Assembly (NCBI GenBank): GCA_018375265.1 | Contig: JAHADO010000001.1 | Span: forward strand, 1-31,160 | DNA length: 31,160 nucleotides | Reading direction: 5' to 3' | Source: Campylobacter concisus | GTDB taxonomy: Bacteria; Campylobacterota; Campylobacteria; Campylobacterales; Campylobacteraceae | Part shown: piece by piece, positions 16,846 to 24,535 of the stretch | Numbering within the stretch: the first letter of the stretch is position 1 | Layout: each line of letters begins with the position of its first letter | Notes under the pieces: model-generated | The model's input: the letters and a program-made list of their open reading frames with translations, nothing else | Databases searched by the model: none | What the model was told of the DNA's origin: nothing | Made by a program: the position numbers and the translations under genes

Positions 16846-16890
16846 ATAAAAACGGCTCACTACCTATAAAACCATATAAGCAGCGAGCCG
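16846..16890 (-). terminator. Terminator or attenuator between the 294-aa gene and the relaxase gene
   Basis: On the minus strand CGGCTCGCTGC (16880-16890) pairs with GTAGTGAGCCG (16853-16863) over 11 positions with two G-U pairs, followed by TTTTTATTT. The relaxase ribosome site AGGAGGT begins directly after the T-run. As no promoter lies between, the relaxase is likely made only by read-through. Confidence 0.75.
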
Positions 16891-16910
16891 CAAAACCTTA
16901 AAAATTCAAA

Positions 16911-17795
16911 TTAGTAAGAGAAACCATCGTCTGAAGAAGGATACTCATTGAATGGCTGAACATCCACGCGCTCTGGCTCCTGCTCGTTAGCAGGCTCTGT
17001 AACTTGCTCGTCAGAACCCTCTGCCTCGTGAGAAATCTCTGGCTCATTCTGAGCCTCAGCCTCAGCGGCTTCTTTCTCAGCAAGACCCTCGGTCATAATA
17101 CGGTCATACTCGCTTGCAAGTTCCTCTTGCTCTGGAGCATCCTCGACTTCAGTCTCAGGTTCAACAGTCTCCTCAACTTTCTGCTCATCCTCATGCTCAG
17201 GAGTCTCAATCTCGTTGAACTCACGCTCATCAATATACTCTTCTTTATCCTCGACAGGTTGCAGCTGAACCTGCTCAAAGTAATCAGCAAAACGATAGCC
17301 ACTGTTCTGAAGATTAAGAACAAGAGAGTTTCTGTGCTTAATATCCGCAAAAACGATAGGCAAATCGTTCTCCTGTGCAGGAAGAACTGTTACCAAATCA
17401 CAAGCAAGCGGAACGTTAATAGTAATATCCTCGCGAGTCATAATTTCTGGAACTTTAAAACCCTTATGATAAAGTCCTTTGAGCACAAGCTCGGAAATCT
17501 CTTTATCGCTAAACTCATAGAAAATATCAACGTCTAGGGCATTCTCGTCATTAAACGCTAGACCATGAACGCCATCGCCTAGCTCACCACGAAGTCCAAT
17601 GCACTTACCAACAATATGCAGATAAGGACGACCTGGAGAATCGGGGTCTTGCCATGAACGAGCATCTAAAAATGCAGACGTTGCATGGATATCAGCATCA
17701 CAAATCTTATCGTAATCATAAGAAAGTGCTTGGTCATCAAAACCATGAGCCATAGACAGAAGATTATCTGTCATTGTTTTACCTGGAATAATCAA
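16911..17795 (-). CDS. Unknown acidic-tailed protein upstream of the relaxase
   Basis: 294 aa. The start is TTG at 17795, with AAAGGAG at 6-7 nt; an ATG at 17800 opens only a three-codon frame. Residues 1-180 appear globular (PYLHIVGKCIGLRGELGDG; IFYEFSDKEISELVLKGLYHKGFKVP). Residues 185-294 are Glu/Pro-rich and probably disordered. Not recognised. It shares a transcript with the relaxase, which suggests an accessory role in DNA processing (inference). The GGAG of the ribosome site lies in a small TTCTC/GAGAA repeat. Confidence 0.6.
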   Translation of the reverse strand: MIIPGKTMTDNLLSMAHGFDDQALSYDYDKICDADIHATSAFLDARSWQDPDSPGRPYLHIVGKCIGLRGELGDGVHGLAFNDENALDVDIFYEFSDKEISELVLKGLYHKGFKVPEIMTREDITINVPLACDLVTVLPAQENDLPIVFADIKHRNSLVLNLQNSGYRFADYFEQVQLQPVEDKEEYIDEREFNEIETPEHEDEQKVEETVEPETEVEDAPEQEELASEYDRIMTEGLAEKEAAEAEAQNEPEISHEAEGSDEQVTEPANEQEPERVDVQPFNEYPSSDDGFSY

Positions 17796-17840
17796 AGCAT
17801 TCTCCTTTCAAGAGAACCCACTAAGTTTAAGATATCACAT

Positions 17841-17869
17841 AGTATACTATACTCTATCTCATTTGTCAA
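17841..17869 (-). promoter_or_regulatory. Sigma-70/A promoter of the acidic protein-relaxase unit
   Basis: -35 TTGACA (17864-17869), 17-base spacer, -10 TATACT (17841-17846). Confidence 0.82.
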
Positions 17870-17890
17870 GAGTAAATTACAACTTTTTTA

Positions 17891-18232
17891 TTACTTTTTC
17901 GACTTTTTCTCGGCAGCCTTACGCTTTCTTTCCTCAAGCTCATCCTCACGCTTATTACATAGATAAATAGTAAGACGAGCGTTTGCAAAACGATTCACAC
18001 CACGAATCATATAAAACGTTGCAATGAACAATAACCCGCTAATGAACATTGTTGGCAAAAGCCAATAGGTTACAATAGCTGGCAACGTTGCATCAGCGGT
18101 AAGACCCGACGCAATCGCAATTCCTAGAGCAACAATACGTGTGCCAAACAGTCCGAAAATCGTAACAGCGAATAGCGTAAAGACAATTACAACAAAATAA
18201 CGAAGAAAATAAGCAATACTAGTCTTAAACAT
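17891..18232 (-). CDS. Small two-TM protein of the T4SS operon
   Basis: 113 aa. TM segments lie at about 10-40 and 48-75, followed by a Lys/Glu/Arg-rich tail (EDELEERKRKAAEKKSKK) that should be cytoplasmic. The ATG is 5 nt after the stop of the preceding gene, and its only ribosome-site-like sequence (GGATT) is inside that gene, so translation is probably coupled. Size and topology recall VirB3/TcpE-type small channel proteins, but I see no diagnostic motif. Confidence 0.6.
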   Translation of the reverse strand: MFKTSIAYFLRYFVVIVFTLFAVTIFGLFGTRIVALGIAIASGLTADATLPAIVTYWLLPTMFISGLLFIATFYMIRGVNRFANARLTIYLCNKREDELEERKRKAAEKKSKK

Positions 18233-18237
18233 AATTT

Positions 18238-18813
18238 TTAATCCAATCCGATATAGTCGATACCGACAATTTTACCTTCAACATTTACTTGGAACTTAAA
18301 CATAGTGTTCCACGGCTCAAAACCATATGCGGTATACTGACAATAGACATAATACGTATACACATAATCCTTAAAATCTACTGGGTACACCGCAATAGTT
18401 GTTGGTAATGGAAGATAACCACCGATTTTGATATTATCAATGGTCACGCCATTACCTAAAGGGCCTTCCTTAGGTAAAAACTGTGTTGCAACAGTAGAGT
18501 TTTCAGGAAGATTATAGGAACTTAGGAAGTTAGTCCTTCCTTTATCGTAACCATTAGTCCACGTAACAGCAGAAATAAGTGCAGAACGAATAACAGAAGT
18601 GTCTTCAATACTACGATTCTTGTCAATCGTCACTTCACGCTTATTAGTATCTTTAGCGGCTGTCTGAACGGACTGCTTATTTTGTAAAGAACTAATCTGT
18701 TGCTTTTGGGCGTTCATATCTGACGCTGTTGATGCAACAACAATGCCCGTAGCAACACCTGCAAGCACAGCAATAACAGCTAAAACACCAAGAAAAATAT
18801 AACGTTTACGCAT
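18238..18813 (-). CDS. TM-anchored VirB8-like protein, pair 2 second member
   Basis: 191 aa from the ATG at 18813, which overlaps the previous stop (ATGCGTAA); an in-frame TTG lies 15 nt upstream. TM at about 5-28, a short coiled coil (QKQQISSLQNKQ), then a domain with TWTNGYDKGRTNFLSSY, FLPKEGPLG and a C-terminal beta-rich part ending FKFQVNVEGKIVGIDYIG. It parallels the 206-aa protein at 19512-20132 (TWSDADSYNAARTKLRDDY, FMPEVKDAPLG), so the two are paralogs. The NTF2-like fold of VirB8/TcpC is the best guess for this external domain. Confidence 0.65.
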   Translation of the reverse strand: MRKRYIFLGVLAVIAVLAGVATGIVVASTASDMNAQKQQISSLQNKQSVQTAAKDTNKREVTIDKNRSIEDTSVIRSALISAVTWTNGYDKGRTNFLSSYNLPENSTVATQFLPKEGPLGNGVTIDNIKIGGYLPLPTTIAVYPVDFKDYVYTYYVYCQYTAYGFEPWNTMFKFQVNVEGKIVGIDYIGLD

Positions 18814-19432
18814 TATTACCAACTCCAATAGCGGCAGAAATCACGCTCTTTGCTTTAGCTGTTTGAGACGAATCCAATTTCTTACCAGCGCTTGTCACAA
18901 TGAGATTAAATGAATCAAACGTTTTAGTCTGAACATGGTAAATCCCAGTTACAAAAGCAACAATATTACCATCTTTGTCCTTTGCAACCCACATACTGTC
19001 AACATCGTCATACTCGTTATAAGCCGTACTGGTTGAGACAAAAGACCAAGTAATAGAACCGCTTATAGGAACAAACCAAGGCAATCTAAAATCACCCTTG
19101 CCATCATAATCAGCAATACCTTTATCTGCATCCTTAACAGCATCGTTGTTGACGTTCACTGTGTTTAGCTGCGAATATTGTGTCTGAACATCTGCAATCT
19201 TCATGCCAGCTTCTGATAAAGTTGAGGTGCTGGTCGGAATGTCTTTTTGCTTATCTGCATCAAGACCACTTTGCAGCTTACTAATCTGCGTTGAGTTCGC
19301 AGCCGATGCTTGCTCATATGATGTTAGCACTACACCAACAGTAATACTGCAGCCAATAATAACAGCCACAAGAATACTTGTGATGGCAATAAGCACTCTC
19401 TTTGACTCAAAAAATCGTTTGCCAAAAGACAT
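18806..19432 (-). CDS. TM-anchored VirB8-like protein, pair 2 first member
   Basis: 208 aa; AAGGAGA 5-6 nt before ATG. TM at about 12-33, a coiled-coil stretch with SEAGMKIADVQTQYSQL, then WSFVSTSTAYNEYDDVDSMW, KDGNIVAFVTGIY and FDSFNLIVTSAG. The same pattern occurs in the first protein of pair 1 (SDAGRAVADLQNKYANL; WSFRTSYSFNED; GNLLGYVTAQY). It overlaps the next gene by 8 bases and so is translationally coupled to it. It is probably part of the external scaffold of the secretion channel (inference from place and topology). Confidence 0.65.
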   Translation of the reverse strand: MSFGKRFFESKRVLIAITSILVAVIIGCSITVGVVLTSYEQASAANSTQISKLQSGLDADKQKDIPTSTSTLSEAGMKIADVQTQYSQLNTVNVNNDAVKDADKGIADYDGKGDFRLPWFVPISGSITWSFVSTSTAYNEYDDVDSMWVAKDKDGNIVAFVTGIYHVQTKTFDSFNLIVTSAGKKLDSSQTAKAKSVISAAIGVGNNA

Positions 19433-19462
19433 TATCGTCTCCTTGTCTTAAATATAATTCTA

Positions 19463-19505
19463 CCTTGCACTATGAGTATAACATAAGCAAACCCATAATG
19501 CAAGG
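19463..19505 (-). promoter_or_regulatory. Internal promoter of VirB8-like pair 2, inside an inverted repeat
   Basis: -35 TTGCAT (19498-19503), 17-base spacer, -10 TATACT (19475-19480). The core sits between the arms CCTTGCA (19463-19469) and TGCAAGG (19499-19505). One arm covers the -35 box and the other the expected start, as in a repressor-bound promoter. Confidence 0.55.
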
Positions 19506-19511
19506 CAATTT

Positions 19512-20132
19512 TTAAGAATTATTTGCTACCATATTTGACACAGTACCATTAGCATCAACATCGTACGTAAAGATAGTATTACCCTCACCACTATGGCCTT
19601 GAACATCTTTTGATAGAACATTGACTACGGTGAAATATGAGTACACTCCATTATCAACACCAACAACATAACTATGCATCTTAACATAAGTCATATTAAG
19701 ACCATAGGCATCAATGGTGTTAATCATCTTACCATCTTGTCCAAGAGGAGCATCTTTAACCTCAGGCATAAAGGTAGATAACATTTGACTATCATCAGCA
19801 AACTTATAGTCATCGCGAAGCTTAGTTCGTGCTGCGTTGTAACTATCAGCATCGCTCCACGTAGTGGCTGTCTTAATAATCTCTGTGGCAATTCTATCAT
19901 CAGTTGCGACACGAGAGGTATCAAGACCAAACGAGTTTTTAGTAACAGTATTCACCTCAGAGGTTCGCTTATCACTTGCCTCTTTCTTTTGTTGCTCCAA
20001 AGTCGCAATCTCTGTCTGCTGAGACGATAACACAGCGTTTCTCTGCGTATCAGTGATAACAAAAGCAGCAATGGCAAGAAGCATAAAACCAATACTTACT
20101 GTCCAGAGCACCTTATCTTTCTTATCCATCAT
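19512..20132 (-). CDS. TM-anchored VirB8-like protein, pair 1 second member
   Basis: 206 aa. Starts ATGATG. The first ATG overlaps the stop of the previous gene (TAATG), and the ribosome site AAGGAGGT is encoded in that gene's last codons. TM at about 9-27, coiled coil (SSQQTEIATLEQQKKEA), then an external domain with TTWSDADSYNAARTKLRDDY, FMPEVKDAPLG and a beta-rich end (YFTVVNVLS, TIFTYDVDANGTVSNMV). Paralog of 18238-18813. Confidence 0.65.
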   Translation of the reverse strand: MMDKKDKVLWTVSIGFMLLAIAAFVITDTQRNAVLSSQQTEIATLEQQKKEASDKRTSEVNTVTKNSFGLDTSRVATDDRIATEIIKTATTWSDADSYNAARTKLRDDYKFADDSQMLSTFMPEVKDAPLGQDGKMINTIDAYGLNMTYVKMHSYVVGVDNGVYSYFTVVNVLSKDVQGHSGEGNTIFTYDVDANGTVSNMVANNS

Positions 20133-20839
20133 TAGTTACCTCCTTGGCTCTGACGCATTTGCTCACGTGCCGAGAAAATATCAGAAACATCTTTTTCAGA
20201 CACATTTGATGTTGTATCGCCAACTTGCTGCTTAATAGCATCTACGGTAGACTGTACTTTCTCTGCATCATCTTCGGGTCTATCATGAGTTACAGACGCT
20301 GACGAATTACCTTTAGTCGTAATCGTCTTAGTAAAACCAGAGAACACTTTATCTTTACCCGTGTACTGTGCCGTCACATAACCTAAAAGATTGCCATCAG
20401 CGTCCACACAGGTCCACAAACAATCAAGAGTGTCCTCATTAAAACTATAAGAAGTTCTAAACGACCATGTACCATTTTGTAGCCAAATAGCACCAGCATT
20501 AGATGAAGTATCACTAAAATACTTCTTAATCTCTGCGGCATTGGCTTTAATGGCATCCTCATCGCCAATAAGATTTGCATACTTATTTTGCAAATCAGCA
20601 ACAGCACGACCAGCATCTGACGCATTTGTCACAACATCCTCAACCTCTTTTGGTGTAACAACACCTTGAGAAGATAATGTTGAAATATCAGCTTTAAGGT
20701 TCTGAATCTGCTGAGCATTAGTCTTATACGTATCAGCATAAGCGTTTCCAGCATAGCCAGTAAAACCTGCCAGTCCGATGCCAACAACAACAGGGACTGC
20801 TTTAAGATATGGTCCCAACTTAATCTTTTTAATTTTCAT
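20132..20839 (-). CDS. TM-anchored VirB8-like protein, pair 1 first member
   Basis: 235 aa from the ATG at 20839; the in-frame TTG at 20845 is an alternative and no strong ribosome site precedes either. The N-terminus is basic (KIKKIKLG). A TM or signal anchor lies at about 14-36, then a coiled coil (AQQIQNLKADISTLSSQ; SDAGRAVADLQNKYANL). An external domain follows (GTWSFRTSYSFNED, LWTCVDADGNLLGYVTAQY, FSGFTKTITTKG) and a helical tail. Paralog of 18806-19432, with an extra C-terminal segment of about 40 residues. Confidence 0.65.
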   Translation of the reverse strand: MKIKKIKLGPYLKAVPVVVGIGLAGFTGYAGNAYADTYKTNAQQIQNLKADISTLSSQGVVTPKEVEDVVTNASDAGRAVADLQNKYANLIGDEDAIKANAAEIKKYFSDTSSNAGAIWLQNGTWSFRTSYSFNEDTLDCLWTCVDADGNLLGYVTAQYTGKDKVFSGFTKTITTKGNSSASVTHDRPEDDAEKVQSTVDAIKQQVGDTTSNVSEKDVSDIFSAREQMRQSQGGN

Positions 20840-20864
20840 ACTCAAACCAATCTCTACTTTTACT

Positions 20865-20893
20865 AACTAATAGTATACCATAACTTATTAGTT
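20865..20893 (-). promoter_or_regulatory. Possible extended -10 promoter within an inverted repeat
   Basis: TGGTATACT on the minus strand is an extended -10 element (TATACT at 20872-20877) without a good -35 box. It is enclosed by the arms AACTAATA (20865-20872) and TATTAGTT (20886-20893), which also include the stop of the hydrolase gene. It may be a weak regulated promoter for the VirB8-like genes. Confidence 0.35.
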
Positions 20894-22591
20894 AGCACCA
20901 GCGCCAGCATCTTTATATTTAGTACCATTATCAGGCTTAACGCAGCGATAAACTGTGTAATCTGACTCACCAGCACCGCCTTTAAGATAATACTCAATAT
21001 GAGAGCCAACACCTGGAGAACGCTCATCTAATGAACCAGACACCATGTTACCATTACTGTTAGGATATTTCTGCTTTACAAGCTCGTTACCAACATACAT
21101 AATAACATGGCTGCTTCTAATAATAATATCTCCTGGCTTCAAATCTTTCTCCTCTAAATTATGAGATAAATCAACTTTCTCCCACTTATCTGAAGAAGAA
21201 AAATAAGAAATCAATGCAGGGCAATCGCCTGCTGGAATTTCCTCATCCGTACCAGACCAACGAAGTGCCGTGGCTACGGTACGGTCACAAGACATATAAT
21301 TAGGGTCACCTGGGAAAATATTTTGGAACACGGTCTGCCAAAGCTTAGTACCATTATTGCCCTTAGACTCTTCCTCAGTCTCGTATGCATAAGAAATCGC
21401 AGCCGCAGCAGCAGAAGAATTATCATAATTTTGAGCCTTAGTACAAGACTGTAGAGCACTAGACGCTGCGCCATCAGATGCAACCATACCAAGGTTCTGA
21501 CTCATAGAAATGACAGACGCCGAAAACGCAGAATCTTCTGACCATGACGCCATCTGAGATAGCCAATGCTCCGCAGCAGCTTGACGTTCGCCATAAGCCA
21601 TACCGGCATTACCCTCCCAATCATGCGTAAAGCTCATAGCCATCGCACTAGCAGAACCACTTTCTTTTTTATACTTATTCCAATAATCTTGGATACCTGT
21701 TGGTGATGGTGTAGCAAGAGCATATGCAAGCTGAAAATCAAGGTCGTACCAATTTTTATTAACACTTTTCGCTGCACCAATAAGCTTCTCACCATTACCA
21801 CCAGTCCATTGGCCTAAGCCTAGACCTGGATAATAATTGCCATCAGAGCCTTTGTATGCGCCGTGGTTAATGCCAAGACCTTGAGCGGCATATTGAGAGA
21901 ACAAACTCTCAGTCCATGCATTCATATTATTGTATGCGTCAGTATGCTTAGGTCCTGTTGGCTGAAAATGTTCAGAATAAATACCCTCAAAACCAGATGG
22001 GTCAATTCCTGACTCAACAGACCAATTACCAAGAATACCAGCAATTTGTTCGTTAGACAAACCATATGCTTTAAAAACAGACCACACTTTTTTAGCATTA
22101 TCTAACGTAATAGCTTCTGTATTAACTGCTTCCGCTTTAGCATCTGCAGCCTTACTAATCACTGTTCCACAGTCAGTAACAGCAACATCATACTGTCCTT
22201 GATTGTTTATCATTGCAAGACCACCACCGACGGCGCCTACGGCACCCAAACCAGCGGCAGTTGCAGCGGCAGCAGTACCAGCGGCAGATGAAACACCAAA
22301 CGTTGAAGAAACCCAACTACCAGCACCTGCAAAAAAGCCGCCTACACCATTTGCAACAGCGCCTGGGATGCCCGCAACAAAAGACGTTGCACCATGCCAT
22401 AAACTACTACCAGCACTTGCTGCCACAGAACCAACATTTCCTAAGCCTGCTTTTGCAGCGCCCAACATATTGGTAAAAGCGCTACCGTGCATAGCGGCGC
22501 CACCATTGGCAGCACCGCTTGCAGCTTTTCCAACACTATTTCCTGCCTTGCTCGCAATAGAACCAAGGCTTTTATCTTCAATACCAGGCAT
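20888..22591 (-). CDS. Two-domain peptidoglycan hydrolase of the T4SS (lysozyme + NlpC/P60-like)
   Basis: 567 aa from the ATG at 22591, preceded by GAGG; the frame also allows a TTG at 22615. An Ala/Gly-rich region carries one hydrophobic segment near 100-128. A phage-tail-lysozyme-like domain follows (about 165-345): SNEQIAGILGNWSVESG with the likely catalytic Glu (E193), and GLGLGQWTGG. The C-terminal domain (about 428-555) has MSCDRTVATAL (C435) and LKPGDIIIRSSHVIMYVGN (H495), the Cys/His layout of NlpC/P60 or CHAP peptidases. It corresponds in role to VirB1 and to Tn916 Orf14/TcpG, which open the cell wall for the channel. Confidence 0.78.
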   Translation of the reverse strand: MPGIEDKSLGSIASKAGNSVGKAASGAANGGAAMHGSAFTNMLGAAKAGLGNVGSVAASAGSSLWHGATSFVAGIPGAVANGVGGFFAGAGSWVSSTFGVSSAAGTAAAATAAGLGAVGAVGGGLAMINNQGQYDVAVTDCGTVISKAADAKAEAVNTEAITLDNAKKVWSVFKAYGLSNEQIAGILGNWSVESGIDPSGFEGIYSEHFQPTGPKHTDAYNNMNAWTESLFSQYAAQGLGINHGAYKGSDGNYYPGLGLGQWTGGNGEKLIGAAKSVNKNWYDLDFQLAYALATPSPTGIQDYWNKYKKESGSASAMAMSFTHDWEGNAGMAYGERQAAAEHWLSQMASWSEDSAFSASVISMSQNLGMVASDGAASSALQSCTKAQNYDNSSAAAAAISYAYETEEESKGNNGTKLWQTVFQNIFPGDPNYMSCDRTVATALRWSGTDEEIPAGDCPALISYFSSSDKWEKVDLSHNLEEKDLKPGDIIIRSSHVIMYVGNELVKQKYPNSNGNMVSGSLDERSPGVGSHIEYYLKGGAGESDYTVYRCVKPDNGTKYKDAGAGAN

Positions 22592-22623
22592 ATAATCCTC
22601 GCAACTCACTTCCAATAAATCAA

Positions 22624-23886
22624 TTAGTACAAACGCAACACATTGTCGTTCGTGTTAATTGAAGAACTACTCACAACCAAATCGGTTGTTGCTTCCAAAT
22701 CAAGCAAACGACCAAGGTCGGTACGCTGATACTTCTCTTTTGCAGAATAATAATTCTGCCATGCGGTCACAAGACCCTCAGTGTCAGCATAAATCTGCTG
22801 ATAACGACCGCTATTGGAACCATTCTTCAAATCCTCAAGCAATGTACCATCAGTAAGTCGCCACTGAACGCTTGTATCAACACCACTCTTTGTAAGTTGT
22901 GCTTCTTTATTCATCTTCGCAAATAACGCATCAGATGTCATAGTCGGGTCACCAAGCTGCTCATAAATTCCCTTGAGATAACCATCGGCAACATAACGAT
23001 TCTGCCAATCAAAATTATAACCGCCAGGAACAACGCTCTTGAAATCATAAGCATACGTACCGTCTTTAAGCTTAGCAACACTATCGCCATTGATAGAATC
23101 AGGCTGTGCTGGCACCTGAACGCCGTCCTGTGCACTCAAACGGTCAGTATACTCCTTAATGTTTGCTTGAGCAGTAATCATATCGTCTAAATCAGCATAC
23201 AAATCCTTACGAATTGCTGACTCTTGATTAGTAACAACTGCCTCATTATACAAACCCTTAACCGTAGGTGCGTTACCATTAGAAAGACACTTCAAAACAG
23301 TTGCATCGGTAGCACCTGGATTTGCATAAATTCTAAACTGGTCATAGTTACTAAAAGACTCATCATTAGCATATTCGTTCGAAGCATTATCCGACTTCTT
23401 CACAAGCTCAGCGTTTGCTCGAACAACAATATCAAGAATCTGTGTTGGGAAACCCTCATTATTAACAAGATAGATTCCCATATAGCCACTGTTGCCAAAC
23501 ACATAAACAGAGCCTGCAGGAGAACTCTTTAATGTCTCACGACGCTTCTGACCGTTGATACCAGTCATAAAGACTTGATAGTTATTAGCATTAGTTGAAA
23601 TAGACTTAACATCATCAAACTTCATAAGAATAAATGCTTTAGTCCTATCTTCGCTTGCATACACGCCAACCACAGTGCCAGGGATATTAGTCTTAGATGT
23701 ACTAAAATCTGTTGTATAAATAGCCTTAGAAGAAAGCGTGTTATTTTGCTGCTGAATAAACATGCCAAACGAAATAACCGTCACAACTAAGATACCAAAA
23801 ATCAGAATGCCAAAAGACACGGCAAAAGTCTCCATGCGCTTATGACGACTGGTCATGTTACTAAAAAAGTTACCTAAAGAACTCAT
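22624..23886 (-). CDS. One-TM exported protein of the T4SS operon
   Basis: 420 aa from the ATG at 23886, with AAAGGA 6 nt upstream; a TTG one codon earlier is less likely. A short cytoplasmic part is followed by TM (about 22-46) and about 370 external residues. These begin beta-rich (TVVGVYASEDRTKAFILMKFDD; SPAGSVYVFGNSGYMGIYLVN) and become helical and Gln/Tyr-rich. I do not recognise the family. It is first in the operon with the hydrolase and VirB8-like proteins, so it is probably a channel or surface component. Confidence 0.6.
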   Translation of the reverse strand: MSSLGNFFSNMTSRHKRMETFAVSFGILIFGILVVTVISFGMFIQQQNNTLSSKAIYTTDFSTSKTNIPGTVVGVYASEDRTKAFILMKFDDVKSISTNANNYQVFMTGINGQKRRETLKSSPAGSVYVFGNSGYMGIYLVNNEGFPTQILDIVVRANAELVKKSDNASNEYANDESFSNYDQFRIYANPGATDATVLKCLSNGNAPTVKGLYNEAVVTNQESAIRKDLYADLDDMITAQANIKEYTDRLSAQDGVQVPAQPDSINGDSVAKLKDGTYAYDFKSVVPGGYNFDWQNRYVADGYLKGIYEQLGDPTMTSDALFAKMNKEAQLTKSGVDTSVQWRLTDGTLLEDLKNGSNSGRYQQIYADTEGLVTAWQNYYSAKEKYQRTDLGRLLDLEATTDLVVSSSSINTNDNVLRLY

Positions 23887-23927
23887 CAACTATCCTTTCG
23901 ATAGACTAAACATCATATTCATAACCT

Positions 23928-23956
23928 ATGATACCATATCATCACAACTCTGTCAA
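23928..23956 (-). promoter_or_regulatory. Sigma-70/A promoter of the hydrolase/VirB8-like operon
   Basis: -35 TTGACA (23951-23956), 17-base spacer, -10 TATCAT (23928-23933), immediately after the terminator of the VirB2-like gene. Confidence 0.75.
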
Positions 23957-23975
23957 GCATCAAAAGAAAAAAAGT

Positions 23976-24009
23976 TAAAAAATCTCGGCAGCATTATACC
24001 GCCGAGATT
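23976..24009 (-). terminator. Rho-independent terminator of the VirB2-like gene
   Basis: The arms AATCTCGGC (24001-24009) and GCCGAGATT (23981-23989), read on the minus strand, are followed by TTTT and more T-rich sequence. Confidence 0.92.
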
Positions 24010-24031
24010 CTCTTTGACATATAAGATATTG

Positions 24032-24352
24032 TTACAGAAGTGGCAGAATAACGCCAGAAACAATATCCTTAACCGTCTCGTTAGATGCCTGACCAGCTGA
24101 CATAAAAATTGAGATTCCACCAAAGGCAAAGACGCCGCCGATGACAAACATCAGAGCAACAATAACCCATGGGGTCTTAGGCTGACCTTTAGCAAGAAGA
24201 TTGGAACCAAGGAAAACGGCACCAACAACAATCAAGATGACACCGAACATGGCAATAAAACCACCACCAGCCTCGGTAACAATCTTAGAAGTGTTAGAGA
24301 AGATATTGGTAATCTTTGGTGTTGCCAACAGCATTTGCATAAAAAGATTCAT
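24032..24352 (-). CDS. VirB2/TrbC-like small membrane protein
   Basis: 106 aa with two TM segments (about 29-55 and 64-90), a short loop with KGQPKTPW between them and a hydrophobic C-terminus. This length and topology are those of VirB2/TrbC pilin-like or small T4SS channel subunits. No conserved residues prove it. It is a single-gene unit with its own consensus promoter and strong terminator. That would permit a higher expression level than the flanking operons, as expected for a subunit needed in many copies. Confidence 0.6.
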   Translation of the reverse strand: MNLFMQMLLATPKITNIFSNTSKIVTEAGGGFIAMFGVILIVVGAVFLGSNLLAKGQPKTPWVIVALMFVIGGVFAFGGISIFMSAGQASNETVKDIVSGVILPLL

Positions 24353-24386
24353 GATATCACATCCTTAATAATCTGCTTAAAAATCT

Positions 24387-24406
24387 TTACGATATGCATA
24401 TCGTAA
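24387..24406. promoter_or_regulatory. 20-base perfect palindrome in the VirB2-like leader
   Basis: TTACGATATGCATATCGTAA, with no spacer. It lies about 15-35 bases after the expected transcription start and 35 bases before the ATG. The shape suits a dimeric repressor site better than an RNA hairpin, which would need a loop. Confidence 0.5.
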
Positions 24407-24427
24407 CCTATGTGTCACGATATTGGT

Positions 24428-24456
24428 ATTATAACATATCTAAATTCATTTGTCAA
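24428..24456 (-). promoter_or_regulatory. Consensus sigma-70/A promoter of the VirB2-like gene
   Basis: -35 TTGACA (24451-24456), 17-base spacer, -10 TATAAT (24428-24433): full consensus. Confidence 0.88.
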
Positions 24457-24487
24457 GAGTTATTTTAAACTTTTTCGAAAATTTTAA

Positions 24488-24525
24488 GTGAGAGATAGCA
24501 GTCATAAACAACCACTATCTCTCAC
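24488..24525 (-). terminator. Terminator of the VirB4/VirB6-like operon
   Basis: Eleven-base arms GTGAGAGATAG (24515-24525) and CTATCTCTCAC (24488-24498) on the minus strand, followed by TTAAAATTTT. The stem is strong but the T-run is broken. Confidence 0.75.
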
Positions 24526-24535
24526 CATAAACATC

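Noticed and set aside
22203..22595. A plus-strand ORF of 130 codons rich in Pro and Ala
   Set aside because: It is the reverse reading of the Ala/Gly-rich N-terminus of the hydrolase gene; no promoter or ribosome site on the plus strand.
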